Assembly: GCA_946811185.2 (NCBI GenBank)
Contig: OX328104.1
Span: forward strand, 15,388,914 to 15,452,913
Reading direction: 5' to 3'
From: Hippopus hippopus
Taxonomy: Eukaryota; Mollusca; Bivalvia; Cardiida; Cardiidae
DNA: 64,000 bases
Shown here: positions 31,592 to 41,967 of the stretch, piece after piece
Position numbering within the stretch: the stretch's first letter is position 1
Layout: each line of letters opens with the position of its first letter
Made by a program: the position numbers and the translations under genes
Notes under the pieces: model-generated
Seen by the model: only the letters and a program-made list of their open reading frames with translations
Told to the model about the DNA's origin: nothing
The model's database searches: none

Positions 31592-31715
31592 ACCTGTACC
31601 AAACTATCACATGTTTTACAACCACAAGGCTGGAGAAAATTCAGGTAGCCTTCTCCTTTTTCCACAATGTTTGACACCCTTTCAAGGACAAATCGTCATA
31701 GCCACATGAAGCTAG
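31588..31715 (+). mobile_element. FB1 copy with collapsed hairpin and no R end
   Basis: Shares TTAA; L end CTGTACCAAACTATC; the hairpin is reduced to GGAGAAAATTC and TTCTCCTTTTTCC. Confidence 0.7.
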
Positions 31716-31720
31716 ACAGT

Positions 31721-31947
31721 AAGCCTTTACCAATTAATCCCGACTTTTAACAGCTCTTAGAAAGAGACCTTTTGAAAACATTGTGGAAAAAGGAGAAAAT
31801 GCTGGTAACCAGCATTTTCTCCTTTTCCCACAATGTTTTCTACCCTTCCCAAAACAAATTTCAATTTTTCAATCAGATTTATTTTGTCGTCTGCAAATGC
31901 TTTCAATTTGGACTAGTATAAAATTTTGTCGTTTGGTAAACAGTTAA
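31721..31947 (+). mobile_element. FB1 copy, near full length
   Basis: Left end GCCTTTACCAATTAATCC, right end GGTAAACAGTTAA; hairpin intact. An R-end fragment (31967-32030) follows. Confidence 0.93.
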
Positions 31948-32411
31948 ACTTGTCTGTAAAGTTATATATACTTGTCTGTAGATGTTTACAATATGGACCA
32001 GTCTAAAATTTTGTTGTCTGATGCAGTGATAGATGAGTAACTCTTGGGCTAGGCAGTCTTCAAATTCCAATACATACATATATTTATTACATACCATTAA
32101 ATTTTCCTTGATCAAATACATGCGTTGAATCCAATGAAATAACACACACGACAGAAAAAAAAATCTGTATCTACACACAGTGAAATACGGTCCCAAATAT
32201 GGTATGATGACGTATCTCATGCACGGACTAAGCATGCCTTGAGTTGCGATTTAATTGGTCAAAATGTTATGCTTTAATATTAATCCGCCATTCATAAAAA
32301 CAGAGTTACTACCATCCGCACTATTAATTGTCTCATTTTGTTTGCCGTTTTCAAATAAAATGTCAATAATTGCAAAATGTTGTCATTGAAAGTTGTAGGT
32401 ATATAATAAAA

Positions 32412-32554
32412 GGAATATTATGTTGTAGTAACTTCTCGCTACGTTAGAAAATTTTGACATCGCGCTCGACCTTCAGTCTCGTGCGATATCAAATTTTCTC
32501 ATGCTACTCAAATTATATACAAGCACCAGGAAAGTTACTACAACATAATATTCC
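32412..32554. mobile_element. FB6 foldback, 23-bp perfect ends
   Basis: GGAATATTATGTTGTAGTAA at the left has its exact complement at the right (32532-32554). An inner pair AAAATTTTGACATCGCGC and GTGCGATATCAAATTTT continues the hairpin. Confidence 0.88.
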
Positions 32555-32612
32555 GTATATATTTAAGGCCTTTCTTTCTGAAAACGTACTTTTATTTTGC
32601 ACTTATATCCTC

Positions 32613-32755
32613 TTGCAAAACATTCCCAAGTTTTTGTAACCCCCAAAGATGGAGGTATTTTTTGAAAATATTGTGGAAAAAGGAGAAAATGCTGGTAACC
32701 CACACAAAAATGCATTCTTATATCAGATTGGGGTTGTCTGGTAAAAAGTCAACAC
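32613..32755 (+). mobile_element. FB1 copy missing hairpin right arm
   Basis: L arm and left stem up to GCTGGTAACC, then foreign sequence, then the terminal GTCTGGTAAAAAGTCAA. Confidence 0.7.
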
Positions 32756-32772
32756 TGTTAGGAAAAAATAGT

Positions 32773-33004
32773 TTAACTTTTTACCAAACGACAAAATTTT
32801 AGACTTGTCCAAATTGACAGCATTTGCAGATGACAACTTAAATTTGGCTCAAAAGATAAAAATTTTTCTTTGATAGGGAAGAAAACATTGTGCGAAAAAG
32901 GAGAAAATGCTGGTTACCAGCATTTTCTCCTTTTCCCACAATTTTTTCAAAATGTTTTCTTCCTCAGGGTCGTTAGAACTCGGGATTGTTTAATAAAGGG
33001 CTAA
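32773..33004 (-). mobile_element. FB1 copy, full length
   Basis: TTAA at left; right end TTTAATAAAGGGCTAA worn. Confidence 0.92.
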
Positions 33005-33267
33005 AACAGGAAAAAACTAAAACAAAAACAAACAGTTAAATATTTTGAAAGCTACATGCTTATTTATACCTTAGTTATATTTGCCTACCAGACCTGAATT
33101 TAGGTGCTTTTTGCCAACAGTCTGGATCAAAGCAGTGTGATCTTACTTTTACCCTGTCTGATATTTTGTCCATTTTTATATATCAAATGTGTCTTCAGAT
33201 TTCAATATGTGGTTCCTTTTTATGGACAGAAAATGTCTATTTCATATATTTAGTGCTCTGAGATTTT

Positions 33268-33484
33268 CAGCCTTTACCACACAATCCTAAGTTTTAATAA
33301 CCCTCAGGAATAAGGCATTTAAAAACATTGTGGGAAAAGGAGAAAATGCTGGTAACCAGCATTTTCTCCTTTTCCCACAATATTTCCTACCCTTTCAAAG
33401 ACAAAGTTCATTTTTATAATCTACATTTCATCATTTTGTTGTCTGCAGAAGCTTTCAATTTGGACTAGTCTAAAGTGTTTAACA
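33268..33484 (+). mobile_element. FB1 copy lacking last bases
   Basis: Perfect stem; the R end stops at GACTAGTCTAAAGTG. A 20-bp direct repeat ATAATCTTGAAACATAAACT follows twice (33494-33535). Confidence 0.88.
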
Positions 33485-33722
33485 ATAAAGAAATAATCTT
33501 GAAACATAAACTAATAATCTTGAAACATAAACTATCTTAAAAAAATCATTGGTGACATGAAAGACACTTGAATATGATTATTCAAACTCTTTTGTGGTTC
33601 AGTAAGAAGAAAAATAATGAAAAATACATGTAATCTCACCTGCAGTTGCCTTTTTTCCTAATTGTTTTGCATAGTTTTGAAAAGTGAAACTTTCTATTGG
33701 ATATATTTTTCAAGATTATCTG

Positions 33723-33951
33723 TCAAGTCTTTACCACACAGTCCCAAGTTTTCATAAACCTGAAGGGGAAGGCTTTTGAAAACATCTTGGAAAATGGAGA
33801 AAATGCTGGTAACCAGCATTTTCTCCTTTTCCAACATTGTGATCTACCCTTTGGAAAACAAATTTCAATTTTTGAGCCACATTGATTTTGTTGTCTGCAA
33901 ATGCTTTTGATTTGGATAAGTCTAAATTTTTCTCATCTGGTAAACAGTTAA
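33723..33951 (+). mobile_element. FB1 copy, full length
   Basis: Right TTAA shared with the next copy; stem slightly mismatched. Confidence 0.92.
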
Positions 33952-34172
33952 GTCTTTAATGACATAATTTTAGACGAGTCCAAATTGGAAGCATTTGCAG
34001 ACGACAAAATTAATGTAATTCAGAGCTTGAAATTTGGTTTGGGAAGGGTAGAAAACAATGTGGGAAAAGGAGAAAATGCTGGTTACCAGCATTTTCTCCT
34101 TTTCCCACAATGTTTTCAGAAGGCTTCTTTGCCAGGGTCGTGAAAACCCGGGATTGTTTGGTAAAGAGTTAA
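33948..34172 (-). mobile_element. FB1 copy, inverted neighbour
   Basis: R end worn (TCTTTAATGACATAATTTT), perfect stem, right TTAA. Confidence 0.93.
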
Positions 34173-34228
34173 TCCACATCATCAAGGAAAAAGGAGCAGA
34201 TGCTGCTGCACATGTGTTTGAAGATACA

Positions 34229-34370
34229 TATGAACCATGCTCTGCATAAAAAAGCATCAACCCATGTCAGCCTGTGCAGTCCCCGCAGGCTAACATGAGT
34301 CAAGACTTTCGGCTATTTGTGAATTTTCTGCATGTCAAAGGACCATTCTAACTCATGATTCACTGAATCT
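34229..34370 (+). mobile_element. FB4 fragment
   Basis: GAACCATGCTCTGCATAAA to CATGATTCACTGAATC; 3' half missing. Confidence 0.78.
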
Positions 34371-34384
34371 GTCCTGTTTGTCCA

Positions 34385-34600
34385 TGGATGTGTGTGTTAA
34401 CTTTAATTTCAAACATCTTCTCTGAAACTACCTATCCAATTTTGACCAAACTTCACAGAGATGATCCTGCCATGGTCCTTTTCAGAATATCTTAAAATTA
34501 TTAAATTCCTTTCAAAACTGTGGTTGCCATGGCAACAAAACTAAAAAAATATTGAAAATCTTCTTGTTTGAAACCATAAGGCCTAGAGCTACCAGGATAA
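34385..34600 (+). mobile_element. fragment of the TAGCTCACC-type element
   Basis: Shares TTTTGACCAAACTTCACAGA and GTGGTTGCCATGGCAACAAA with 26400-26560. Confidence 0.55.
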
Positions 34601-34664
34601 TATTCATGCAGTCTGATCTTGGTCTGAACTTTTTGGTACATGTAGTAAATTCATTAAATACATT

Positions 34665-35495
34665 CTTACGAACAAAGTCCGCAACAAAGAAACAAATGAA
34701 CAAATGCATGGCAGAAATACAGGGATGGGCAGGATTCGAACCTAGAACGCCCGGACGAAAGGCCAATACCATAACCACTGAGCCAAAGAGAATTCTTACC
34801 AAGGCAGTTGTTAGGTATTGTATTTAAATCGGGATGAAGCCATGCATGAAGGAGTGGTCTCCCGTAACACACCCCCTCTTAAAGTCATCATTTATTGATG
34901 ACTCAAAGCCTTATTAGGCAGAAAGTCCTTTTTGGACAACAAATGGGATTAATGGCTCAATGGCCAATCCCGGACGAGCCCCCATCTTACGAACAAAGTC
35001 CACAACAAAGAAACAAATGAACAAATGCATGGCAGAAATACAGGGACCGGGCAGGATTCGAACCTAGAACGCCCAGACGAAAGGCCAATACCATAACCAC
35101 TGAGCCAAAGAGAATTCTCTCCAATGCAGTTGTTAGGTATTGTATTTAAATCGGGATGAAGCCATGCATGAAGGAGTGGTCTCCCGTAACACACCCCCTC
35201 TTAAAGTCATCATTTATTGATGACTCAAAGCCTTATTAGGCAGAAAGTCCTTTTTGGACAACAAATGGGATTAATGGCTCAATGGCCAATCCCGGACGAG
35301 CCCCCATCTTACGAACAAAGTCCGCAACAAAGAAACAAATACAGGGACCGGGCAGGATTCGAACCTAGAACGCCCGGACGAAAGGCCAATACCATAACCA
35401 CTGAGCCAAAGAGAATTCTCTCCAATGCAGTTGTTAGGTATTGTATTTAAATCGGGATGAAGCCATGCAAGAAGGAGTGGTCTCCCGTAACAACA
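34665..35495 (-). repeat. 322-bp tandem array with tRNA-like units
   Basis: Units start CTTACGAACAAAGTCC at 34665, 34986 and 35308 (spacing 321 and 322); the third lacks about 20 bp and stops near 35495. Each contains, on the minus strand, a tRNA-like module: A-box-like TTTGGCTCAGTGGTTATGG and B-box-like TAGGTTCGAATCCTGCC (about 34731-34793, 35050-35114, 35349-35413). The cloverleaf is not complete, so a SINE/tRNA-derived array is more likely than tRNA genes. Confidence 0.85.
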
Positions 35496-35574
35496 TATAC
35501 AATACAACATTAGAAAACCACTTAAAACTTAATACATTAATCCTAAACAAGTATTAAACTCTTAAAGTGCCCAT

Positions 35575-36060
35575 CAAACCAAAAGTTGCTTTCTTGGTCA
35601 GTGTAGACAAAGACCAGTCTGCACAAACTGCAGACTGATTTACAATGAATCTACTGTCCACTATGCTGACACTTTATGGCAATTGGTAGCCTAAGCTTGA
35701 AATGACAATAATTATTGTTTGTGTGTTTTACTCTCTGAAAAAAAGAAAATGAAGCATTGATTAATTGCATCAGTGGTGTTTTATGCTGCTTTCAACAATA
35801 TTTCAGTCCTATCACAGAAATATCTAAGCTTACTTTGAACCATTTGACCAAGAATCTTATACCTTCATCATTGAGCCACACAGAACCACCATGGAATACA
35901 TTACCTTTTTCAGTACTGAATAAATAAATTGTATTTTCTCAATTGCTACAAATACAGTTCAGCTACAAGATAAAGAGATGTTTTGTTCATAATATAGAAT
36001 AAAGCAGTGGATAGTGCAGTCTGATCTTGATCTACACTGTCCACAAAAGCTTCTAGTGTC
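35575..36060. mobile_element. FB2 remnants
   Basis: CAGTGTAGACAAAGACCAG with a weak partner near 35640, and a half core GTCTGATCTTGATCTACACT at 36019. Confidence 0.55.
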
Positions 36061-36079
36061 ATTCATGGTATGGAAAGAG

Positions 36080-36307
36080 TTAACTGTTTACCACACAATC
36101 CCAAGTTTTAGCGACCCTGACAAAAAAAAGACTTTTGAAAAAACTGGGAAAAAAGAAAATGCTGGAAACCAGCATTTTCTTCTTTTCCCACAATGTTTTC
36201 AACCCTTTCTAATACAAATTTCAGTTTTCCAGTCATGTTTAATTTGTCAGCCGCAAATGCTTTCAATTTTGACTAGTCTAAAAAAATTTTGTTTGGTGAA
36301 GGGTTAA
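36080..36307 (+). mobile_element. FB1 copy, full length
   Basis: TTAA at both ends; the left stem lost a few bases. Confidence 0.93.
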
Positions 36308-36376
36308 AAGAGTTGAAAGAAAAAAGACCCTAAAAAATTATCATAATGATGTTACTGATGATAATGAGTCTAAAAA

Positions 36377-36590
36377 GAGTTTACCTTTTTAATGTCCTAT
36401 AGGGAGAAGCACTTTAAAAACATAGGCAATGGAGAAAATGATGGTTAAAAACTGTATCTTCTCCTTTTTCCCACAATGCTTTCTACTCTATCAAACACAA
36501 AATCTCATTGATTGAGCACATTTAAATTGTCATCTGCAATTGCTCTCATTTTGGACAAGTCTACATTTTTGTCATGTGATAAAGAATTAA
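36377..36590 (+). mobile_element. FB1 copy, diverged
   Basis: L end worn; R end CATGTGATAAAGAATTAA. Confidence 0.82.
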
Positions 36591-36696
36591 CCTCCCAACA
36601 ACATAAATTATCACAAATTGACGCATGTCCATGTCAAAAACTTCCAAGTAAAAATAGTACATGTATGTACAAATCTGTTAGCTCATAAATGTTTCA

Positions 36697-36872
36697 GCCA
36701 TGCTCTGTGAAAAGGGGGGCTTAATGCACCTGCAAAAAGTATCGACTCAGGTCAGCCTGCACAGGCTGACCTGGGCCAAAACTTATTGCTATTTGACAAT
36801 TTTCTGCTTGTCCAAAGACCAGTTTACCTTGTGATTCAGCCGGTTGTTCAACAAAATGGGCTGTATGGATCC
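36697..36872 (+). mobile_element. FB4 element interrupted by FB1
   Basis: Left 176 bp including palindrome GTCAGCCTGCACAGGCTGAC. After the FB1 insert, TTAAGCGCCCTTTAGTTAGA looks like the worn right end. Confidence 0.8.
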
Positions 36873-37049
36873 TTAACCCTTTATCACACAATGCCGCCTT
36901 TTAACGACCCTGGGAAAGAAGCCTTCGGAAAACACTGTGGGAAAAGAAGAAAATGCTGGTAACCAGCATTTTCTCCTTTTCCCACAATGTTTTCAAAAGG
37001 CCTCTTCTTCAGGGGCGTTAAAAGGCGTCATTGTGTGGTAAAGGGTTAA
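36873..37049. mobile_element. FB1 variant with two L arms (LL)
   Basis: Both ends are L type: TTAACCCTTTATCACACAAT and ATTGTGTGGTAAAGGGTTAA. CGACCCTGGGAAAGAAG at the left mirrors CTTCTTCAGGGGCG at the right. There is no R-arm sequence, so the whole 177 bp is one hairpin. Confidence 0.93.
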
Positions 37050-37173
37050 GCGCCCTTTAGTTAGAGCATTGCCTATTTTCATGTGGTTATATGATGGACC
37101 AAACCCTACTGTACATTTCAACAAAAGTAAAATACTCAGCAGCATCTTTCTGGACAAAGTTAAGAATATGTTC

Positions 37174-37384
37174 AGTATTTACCAAATGACAAAATTTTAG
37201 ACTTGGCCAGCATATACAGACAACAAATTGCTCAAATGTTATAATATGTCATTTAAAGTGTAGAAAACAGCATGGAAAAAGGAGAAAATGCTGGTTACCA
37301 GCATTTTCTCCTTTTTCCACAATGTTTTTGAAAGACTTCTTCTTCAGGGTTGTCAAAACACAGGAATATATGGTAAGAGGTTAA
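37174..37384 (-). mobile_element. FB1 copy, diverged
   Basis: Stem arms changed together (GGAAAAAGG and CCTTTTTCC). Right end GGTAAGAGGTTAA. Confidence 0.88.
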
Positions 37385-37455
37385 AGCCATTTTCTCTTTT
37401 TCCCACATTGCTTTCTGACCTTCCATGAGTCAAATCCAGTAAATCAAACCTTGTT
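37385..37455 (+). mobile_element. FB1 right-stem fragment
   Basis: CATTTTCTCTTTTTCCCACA then R-arm-like sequence. Confidence 0.55.
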
Positions 37456-37674
37456 TAACTCTACCAAACAACAAAATTGTAGACTAGTCCCAACTGAAAG
37501 TATTTGCAGTTGACAAAATGAAAGAAACTCAAAAATTGAAATTAGTTTCCAGCAGGGTAGAAAACATTGTGGGAAAAGGAGAGTAACCAGCATTTTCTTT
37601 TTTTCCCACAATATTTTCAAAAGGCTTCTATCTCGGGGTCGTAAAAACCAGGGATTGTTTGGTAAAAGGGTTAA
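37455..37674 (-). mobile_element. FB1 copy with shortened left stem
   Basis: TTAA at both ends. Shares the private words TTTCCAGCAGGGTAG and CTTCTATCTC with the copy at 41968. An R-end fragment (37683-37740, to CAAGAGTTAA) follows. Confidence 0.92.
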
Positions 37675-37753
37675 AAAAAAAATGACCGCAAATGCCTTCA
37701 GTTTGGAAGTCTTCTAAAATTTTGTTTTGTCAAGAGTTAACTATTAATTAAAA

Positions 37754-37986
37754 TGAGCCATGCTCTGTGAAAAGGGAACTTAATGCATCTTCGAAAATTA
37801 GCGACCCAGGTCAGGCTGACCTGGGCTGAAGCTTTTTGCTATTGGTCAATTTTCTGCATGTCTAAGAACCAGTTTACCCCATGATTCTGTCAAAATGTAT
37901 CTTATGGATCCATGATCCGTTAATGACTTGCTTGGTATCATGCATCTCGGAGATGCATGAAGCCCCTATTGCCAGAGCATGGCTCA
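37754..37986 (+). mobile_element. FB4 element
   Basis: TGAGCCATGCTCTGTGAAAA at left, CCAGAGCATGGCTCA at right; shortened internal palindrome CCAGGTCAGGCTGACCTGG. Confidence 0.92.
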
Positions 37987-37989
37987 AAT

Positions 37990-38130
37990 ATAGTTTCCTC
38001 CAAAACTGAACCACAAATTTTGACCAAACTTCAAAGCTACGATCTTGTCATGGTTCTTTTCAGAATTCCTCAAATGAATTTGATTCCCTTTTAAACTTTG
38101 GTTTCCATAGCAAAGAAACTAACAGGGGGA
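37990..38130 (+). mobile_element. fragment of the TAGCTCACC-type element
   Basis: TTTTGACCAAACTTCAAAGC and TTTGGTTTCCATAGCAAAG match parts of 26400-26560. Confidence 0.5.
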
Positions 38131-38149
38131 AGGCCTTTTAATTAATTCT

Positions 38150-38262
38150 TTCCATACCACAGACGACACCAGAAGCTTTTGTGGACAGTGTAGATCAGAG
38201 ATCAGGCTGCACATTCTGTGCAATCTGATCTTGATCTACAGTGTCCACTTCTTTATTCTAGA
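38150..38262 (+). mobile_element. FB2 core
   Basis: GTGGACAGTGTAGATCAGAG with partner GATCTTGATCTACAGTGTCC. Confidence 0.75.
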
Positions 38263-38989
38263 TCATGACCAAACTGTCTATTGATCTTGCAGCGGAACTG
38301 TATCTGTAGCCTTTGAGAAAATTCAGTTGATTTTTTCAGTAATGAAAGATGATTATAAGTCATATTGTCCACAAAAGCAAGTTCGAATTCTCAGGAAGTT
38401 GGCCTAAATTATACATGAACGGACCTCTTGCAGATCACTTGATTAAAATTCGATCCATCAAAATACATACGGTACGTAGCCTGGCTTATAATTAACACCG
38501 ACACAGACAATCCACTATGTCAATGTCGAAGGGAAGTAATTCATGTTGAGTTATCAAATTTTATTTGTACTAGTTACCTCCCTTGAAATACCCCCCCCCC
38601 TCGCCACCCCACACACACACCTCCCCGCTTTTTAGGCGGGAAATACCAAATAATTTATGGCATATTTGATATTTAGATTATGTTTAGTTTTCTTACCGTG
38701 TATTTTTGATACATTTGCCTTTTTAGTCCAAAGCTGATCAATCTTGTCGAAAAAAAAAAAGACGATGGGTGGCGGGGGACGTGGTAAAGATACCTGAGTC
38801 ACATTTGAAAATTTGTATCTTTGAGGCATTTAGAGTGTCTTTGTAGAATTTAATAGGACCGCGAAAATAAATCAATCTGTAAGAGTACTGGTATTGTTTT
38901 GTTTCCAGGAAAAAAGATCATTGGGTGTGATTCCCACTACTTTTTCAACAGGAGCACAACTACTGGAACATTTTCTTCGAAGGTTGATG
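38263..38989. other. intergenic; C-rich low-complexity tract
   Basis: No gene seen. 38590-38630 is a run of C followed by CACACACAC; the A run near 38750 is followed by GGGTGGCGGGGG. An open frame from 38899 lacks support. Confidence 0.5.
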
Positions 38990-39350
38990 GTCAGCTGCTG
39001 CAGTTGAACCACCGAATTATTATAGAAAATTCCAAAAGTGTAACAGAAGCGCGGCTTCTGCGCTTAGGTCGTAGTAAGGTCGCAATAGCAGCGTAGACTA
39101 GTACTAAGCGTAGCCTGAAATTTCATGCCGTAGTGGAAGAGTAGTAGAAGCGCCTTGGAGAGACCTCGAGCGCCGGAAAAGTGCAACAACAACGCGACAG
39201 GATCGTGATCAGCGCAGTGAGATCGTTATTGAAACTGCAAACGCTTAATTCCAAAAATTTTGCACATTTCGGCGCTTAGAACTGCGACGATTTTGAAGAT
39301 TTTTGAGAAGCGCTATGATCCCCATGAGTGCAGTTGAATCCGGCCACCCT
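38990..39350. repeat. CpG-rich quasi-periodic tract
   Basis: Words such as GAAGCGC, GTCGTAGTAAGGTCGC, CAGCGCAGTGAGATCG and GAGAAGCGCTATGATC recur every 12-15 nt, resembling the interior of the element at 44631-45722. Ends could not be fixed. Confidence 0.5.
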
Positions 39351-40390
39351 GAGGAGAAGAGAGAAAACATTCCAGTCATTCACGTGCCAAATTATCCAAT
39401 CACCATGTTTAATAGCAATCCCGTTATTTGTAACCGGTAATTTTACTTAGAACAAAAATGTTGTAGAGCTGTCTCGGGAAAACCGTGTCGGCGAACTGTT
39501 GCGGTCAGGCATTTTTTTGCACATATATTCGTCATAAAAACAATTTAAATTATCTTTAAAATGTTTTCAAAGGCCTTTCATGCCTTGAAATTAACTCTTA
39601 CAGTTTTAAACAAATGAAATAAATAAATCCAGTTATTATATACATTGTTAATTAAATGAAGTAAATAAATTCAATCAGTAAAGAAATGAAATAAATAATT
39701 GCAATCAGTAGAAAAGACAATTGTGATTCCAAACCTGTATGACCACACATTTTACATACATACGTGCACACGCAGGTGTGCACGATGAAGTGTAGATAAA
39801 ATATCCGCTTTCAAGTTCTGTACTCTCCGATCTTAACTAACTCGACCCGTTCATGCATTGAAATGCACTGAAAAATGTCAAAGTCGGTTATACCTATATC
39901 ATTGTGGGTGCCCTTCCCTTTCGATGTAAAACAGATAAATTGTGTTTATGTAACAGTTCAAATAAGTAAATTGAATTCTTCTTAACTTTCGCATACTTTC
40001 TAGTGTTCCTGTGTGTTTGCAAATCTCAAATATCTTATATTCTTGTTTAAAAGTTGTAGATGAGACAGCAAGTAATTGCAATTTTTTCAGCAATAGCTCA
40101 GTATAATTTCCAGATGTCACACACAGATTTCAAATCTTCCAATTGAAAGGTTATTAAAAATAAAACACGAATTTTACTAGGAACGAATCAGTTGGGAGAC
40201 GAAATCAGTTGCAGATGTCGTTAATCAGTAAAAATACATTGCGAATGAAAACAGCGTGTTGTATGTTTTGTTATAATCTTGTCTTTTCATTTCGAAATTG
40301 TGCATAAAAATTGTTGTCAAGCATTGGTTTGCAAATTAACTGCGTTTGTTTTCATTTGCGACAATTTGTTTCCATAAATAGTTAATTTTC
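39351..40390. other. upstream region of UBE2R2; short A/T-rich tandem
   Basis: Three irregular units containing ATGAAATAAATAA and CAATCAGTA at 39613-39710. Otherwise unusually free of MITEs for this window. Confidence 0.55.
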
Positions 40391-40391
40391 G

Positions 40392-40420
40392 TGACGTCAC
40401 AAATAGGAATCGCCATATTG
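40392..40420 (+). promoter_or_regulatory. CRE and YY1-like sites of the UBE2R2 promoter
   Basis: A perfect palindromic CRE, TGACGTCA (40392-40399), followed by CGCCATATTG (40411-40420), which fits the YY1 core CCATNTT. They lie 106-134 bp before the start codon, where the core promoter of a housekeeping gene is expected. No TATA box seen. Confidence 0.55.
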
Positions 40421-40525
40421 CTCTGTATAGAAACAAAGTGCAGTAGTCAGACGTGAAGGATTTCTCTTTTTCATCATCATATCTCTTCTGTATTCTTCAA
40501 GCTTTGACTTTACTTTACATAAAAC

Positions 40526-40702
40526 ATGGCTCAAAGTCCTACAAGCGGAGCAGTGAAAGCTCTGCAGCTAGAACTAAAGAAAATCGTATCTGAACCAGTT
40601 GAAGGCTTCCGTGTAAAATTATTGGACGATAGTAATTTGTTCGAGTGGGAAGTAGCAATTTTTGGGCCCCCAGGCACACTCTACGAGGGAGGCTACTTCA
40701 AA
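40526..40702 (+). CDS. UBE2R2: ubiquitin-conjugating enzyme E2 R2 (CDC34 type), exon 1
   Basis: Exon 1 of 5, codons 1-59, starting MAQSPTSGAVKALQLELKK and ending GTLYEGGYFK before donor AAA|GTATGT. The spliced product is 234 aa, close to the 236-238 aa of vertebrate CDC34/UBE2R2. The family carries ubiquitin from E1 to SCF (cullin-RING) ligases, building Lys48 chains on cell-cycle regulators in nucleus and cytosol. Diagnostic features across exons: active-site Cys at residue 93 in GDVCISILHPP, the acidic-loop insert following it, and a long acidic tail ending DDSGNEES, identical to the vertebrate UBE2R2 end. The start ATG has A at -3 and G at +4. UBE2R2 and CDC34 are vertebrate paralogues, so the symbol stands for the shared orthologue. 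Confidence 0.97.
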
Positions 40703-41401
40703 GTATGTATCTGTGTATTATACCTTTTCTTTATTTCCCTAAATCATAGTTCCTGTTGGTAGCCCAATTTGGCTTTTCTCTGAAGATTGTTTTCTTTGTT
40801 TCCCAGGGCACTATGTCTGTGATTCATGAAGTTGTTGCAGGGTCGTGCCCACAATTATCTCTTTGTTCATCACGCATTGACTTAGAGATTTGTCTTTCAG
40901 AATCTTTTTTTTCCCCCATTTGCCACAATGTTAGTCTCTGTCACTGAATCTGTTTCCTAATCTATCCTCTGCAATACAATAGTTTATGACATTTCATTAA
41001 TGTGACCTTTCTGAAAAAAGAGACACCAATTAATTTACTTTCCTTTTTGAATTATGTTCTAATTTTGGGATTTCTAACAGCATCTTTTTCAGACAATGTA
41101 TAGAAAAGGCTTACAACTGATTGGGAAAGGGAGATCTGATTGAACATTTTGACAGTATATTGAATGCAGTGGATTTTATCCTTTACAGCCAAACACACAC
41201 ACACAAAAAGACACTGTGTGGGCCATATTGTTGCAACTCTCAGTCATTATGACTGGAAGAGTACTGAATTCCAACCATACAATCAAGCATTTTATTCCAT
41301 TTTTTTCCAGGATTAAGTTTTTGAAAACACTCAAGTAAAAGACTAAAAGCTTATAGCCAGCATTTCATAGCAAATCACATGATTTTAGCATGCAAGTTGC
41401 T
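40703..41401. other. start of UBE2R2 intron 1
   Basis: No clear repeat until a worn FB1-like piece at about 41289-41370 (TTTTTGAAAACACTCAAG, ATAGCCAGCATTTC). Confidence 0.45.
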
Positions 41402-41576
41402 TTAACTGTGTACCAAACGACAAAAGTTGCAGCCAAAATTGAAAGCATTTGCAGACAACACGTTAAATGTGGTTGGAAAAAAACGTGGGAAAAGCAGAAA
41501 ACATTTTTCCCACAATGTTTTCAAAAGCTTTCTTCTTCAGGTCATCAAATTTAGTGATCGTGTGGTAGAGGGTTAA
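41402..41576 (-). mobile_element. FB1 copy with collapsed hairpin
   Basis: TTAA at both ends. The stem is cut to GTGGGAAAAGCAGAAAAC and ATTTTTCCCAC; the loop is gone. Confidence 0.9.
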
Positions 41577-41967
41577 AGAAATAGTGGCAGTCAAAAGTAA
41601 ACAATAGGGGTTTCTAAATGCATTTTGATATAAATGATACGATTTAAAAGTATGGCAGTTATAGTGAAAACAATGATCTATTAATGTACAATCAGTCAAA
41701 GTGTTAGTCACAGACAGAAGATTGGAGTTTAAGTTTAGGTAAGAATTTGCTAAGTCACTCTATCTTTTGATTACTTTTTACCTAATTTCCAATTTTTGTG
41801 CTAGCGACTAACACTTGGCTCAAAGGAAGCATCATGTACACTGCTCACAGGGTAGTCTCTGTAATCTCTATGTGGGAAGGTATCCATTCTTCTGCTTAAA
41901 ATCTCCTGGAATACATAAGTTTTTGGTCTACTGATATGATATGGCTTACATAAGGTTCAAATCAGTA

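Noticed and set aside
34058..34249. Recurrent peptide MWEKEKMLVTSIFSFSHNVF in many frames
   Set aside because: This is the FB1 hairpin (GTGGGAAAAGGAGAAAATGC) translated; it recurs because the element does and has no start or splice context.
34731..35413. tRNA genes
   Set aside because: A- and B-box-like words are present but acceptor and other stems do not close; the context is a tandem repeat, so annotated as tRNA-like.
38899..39096. 65-codon frame after a TTTCCAG acceptor-like site
   Set aside because: No recognisable product, no good donor, and its end runs into the CpG-rich quasi-repeat tract.
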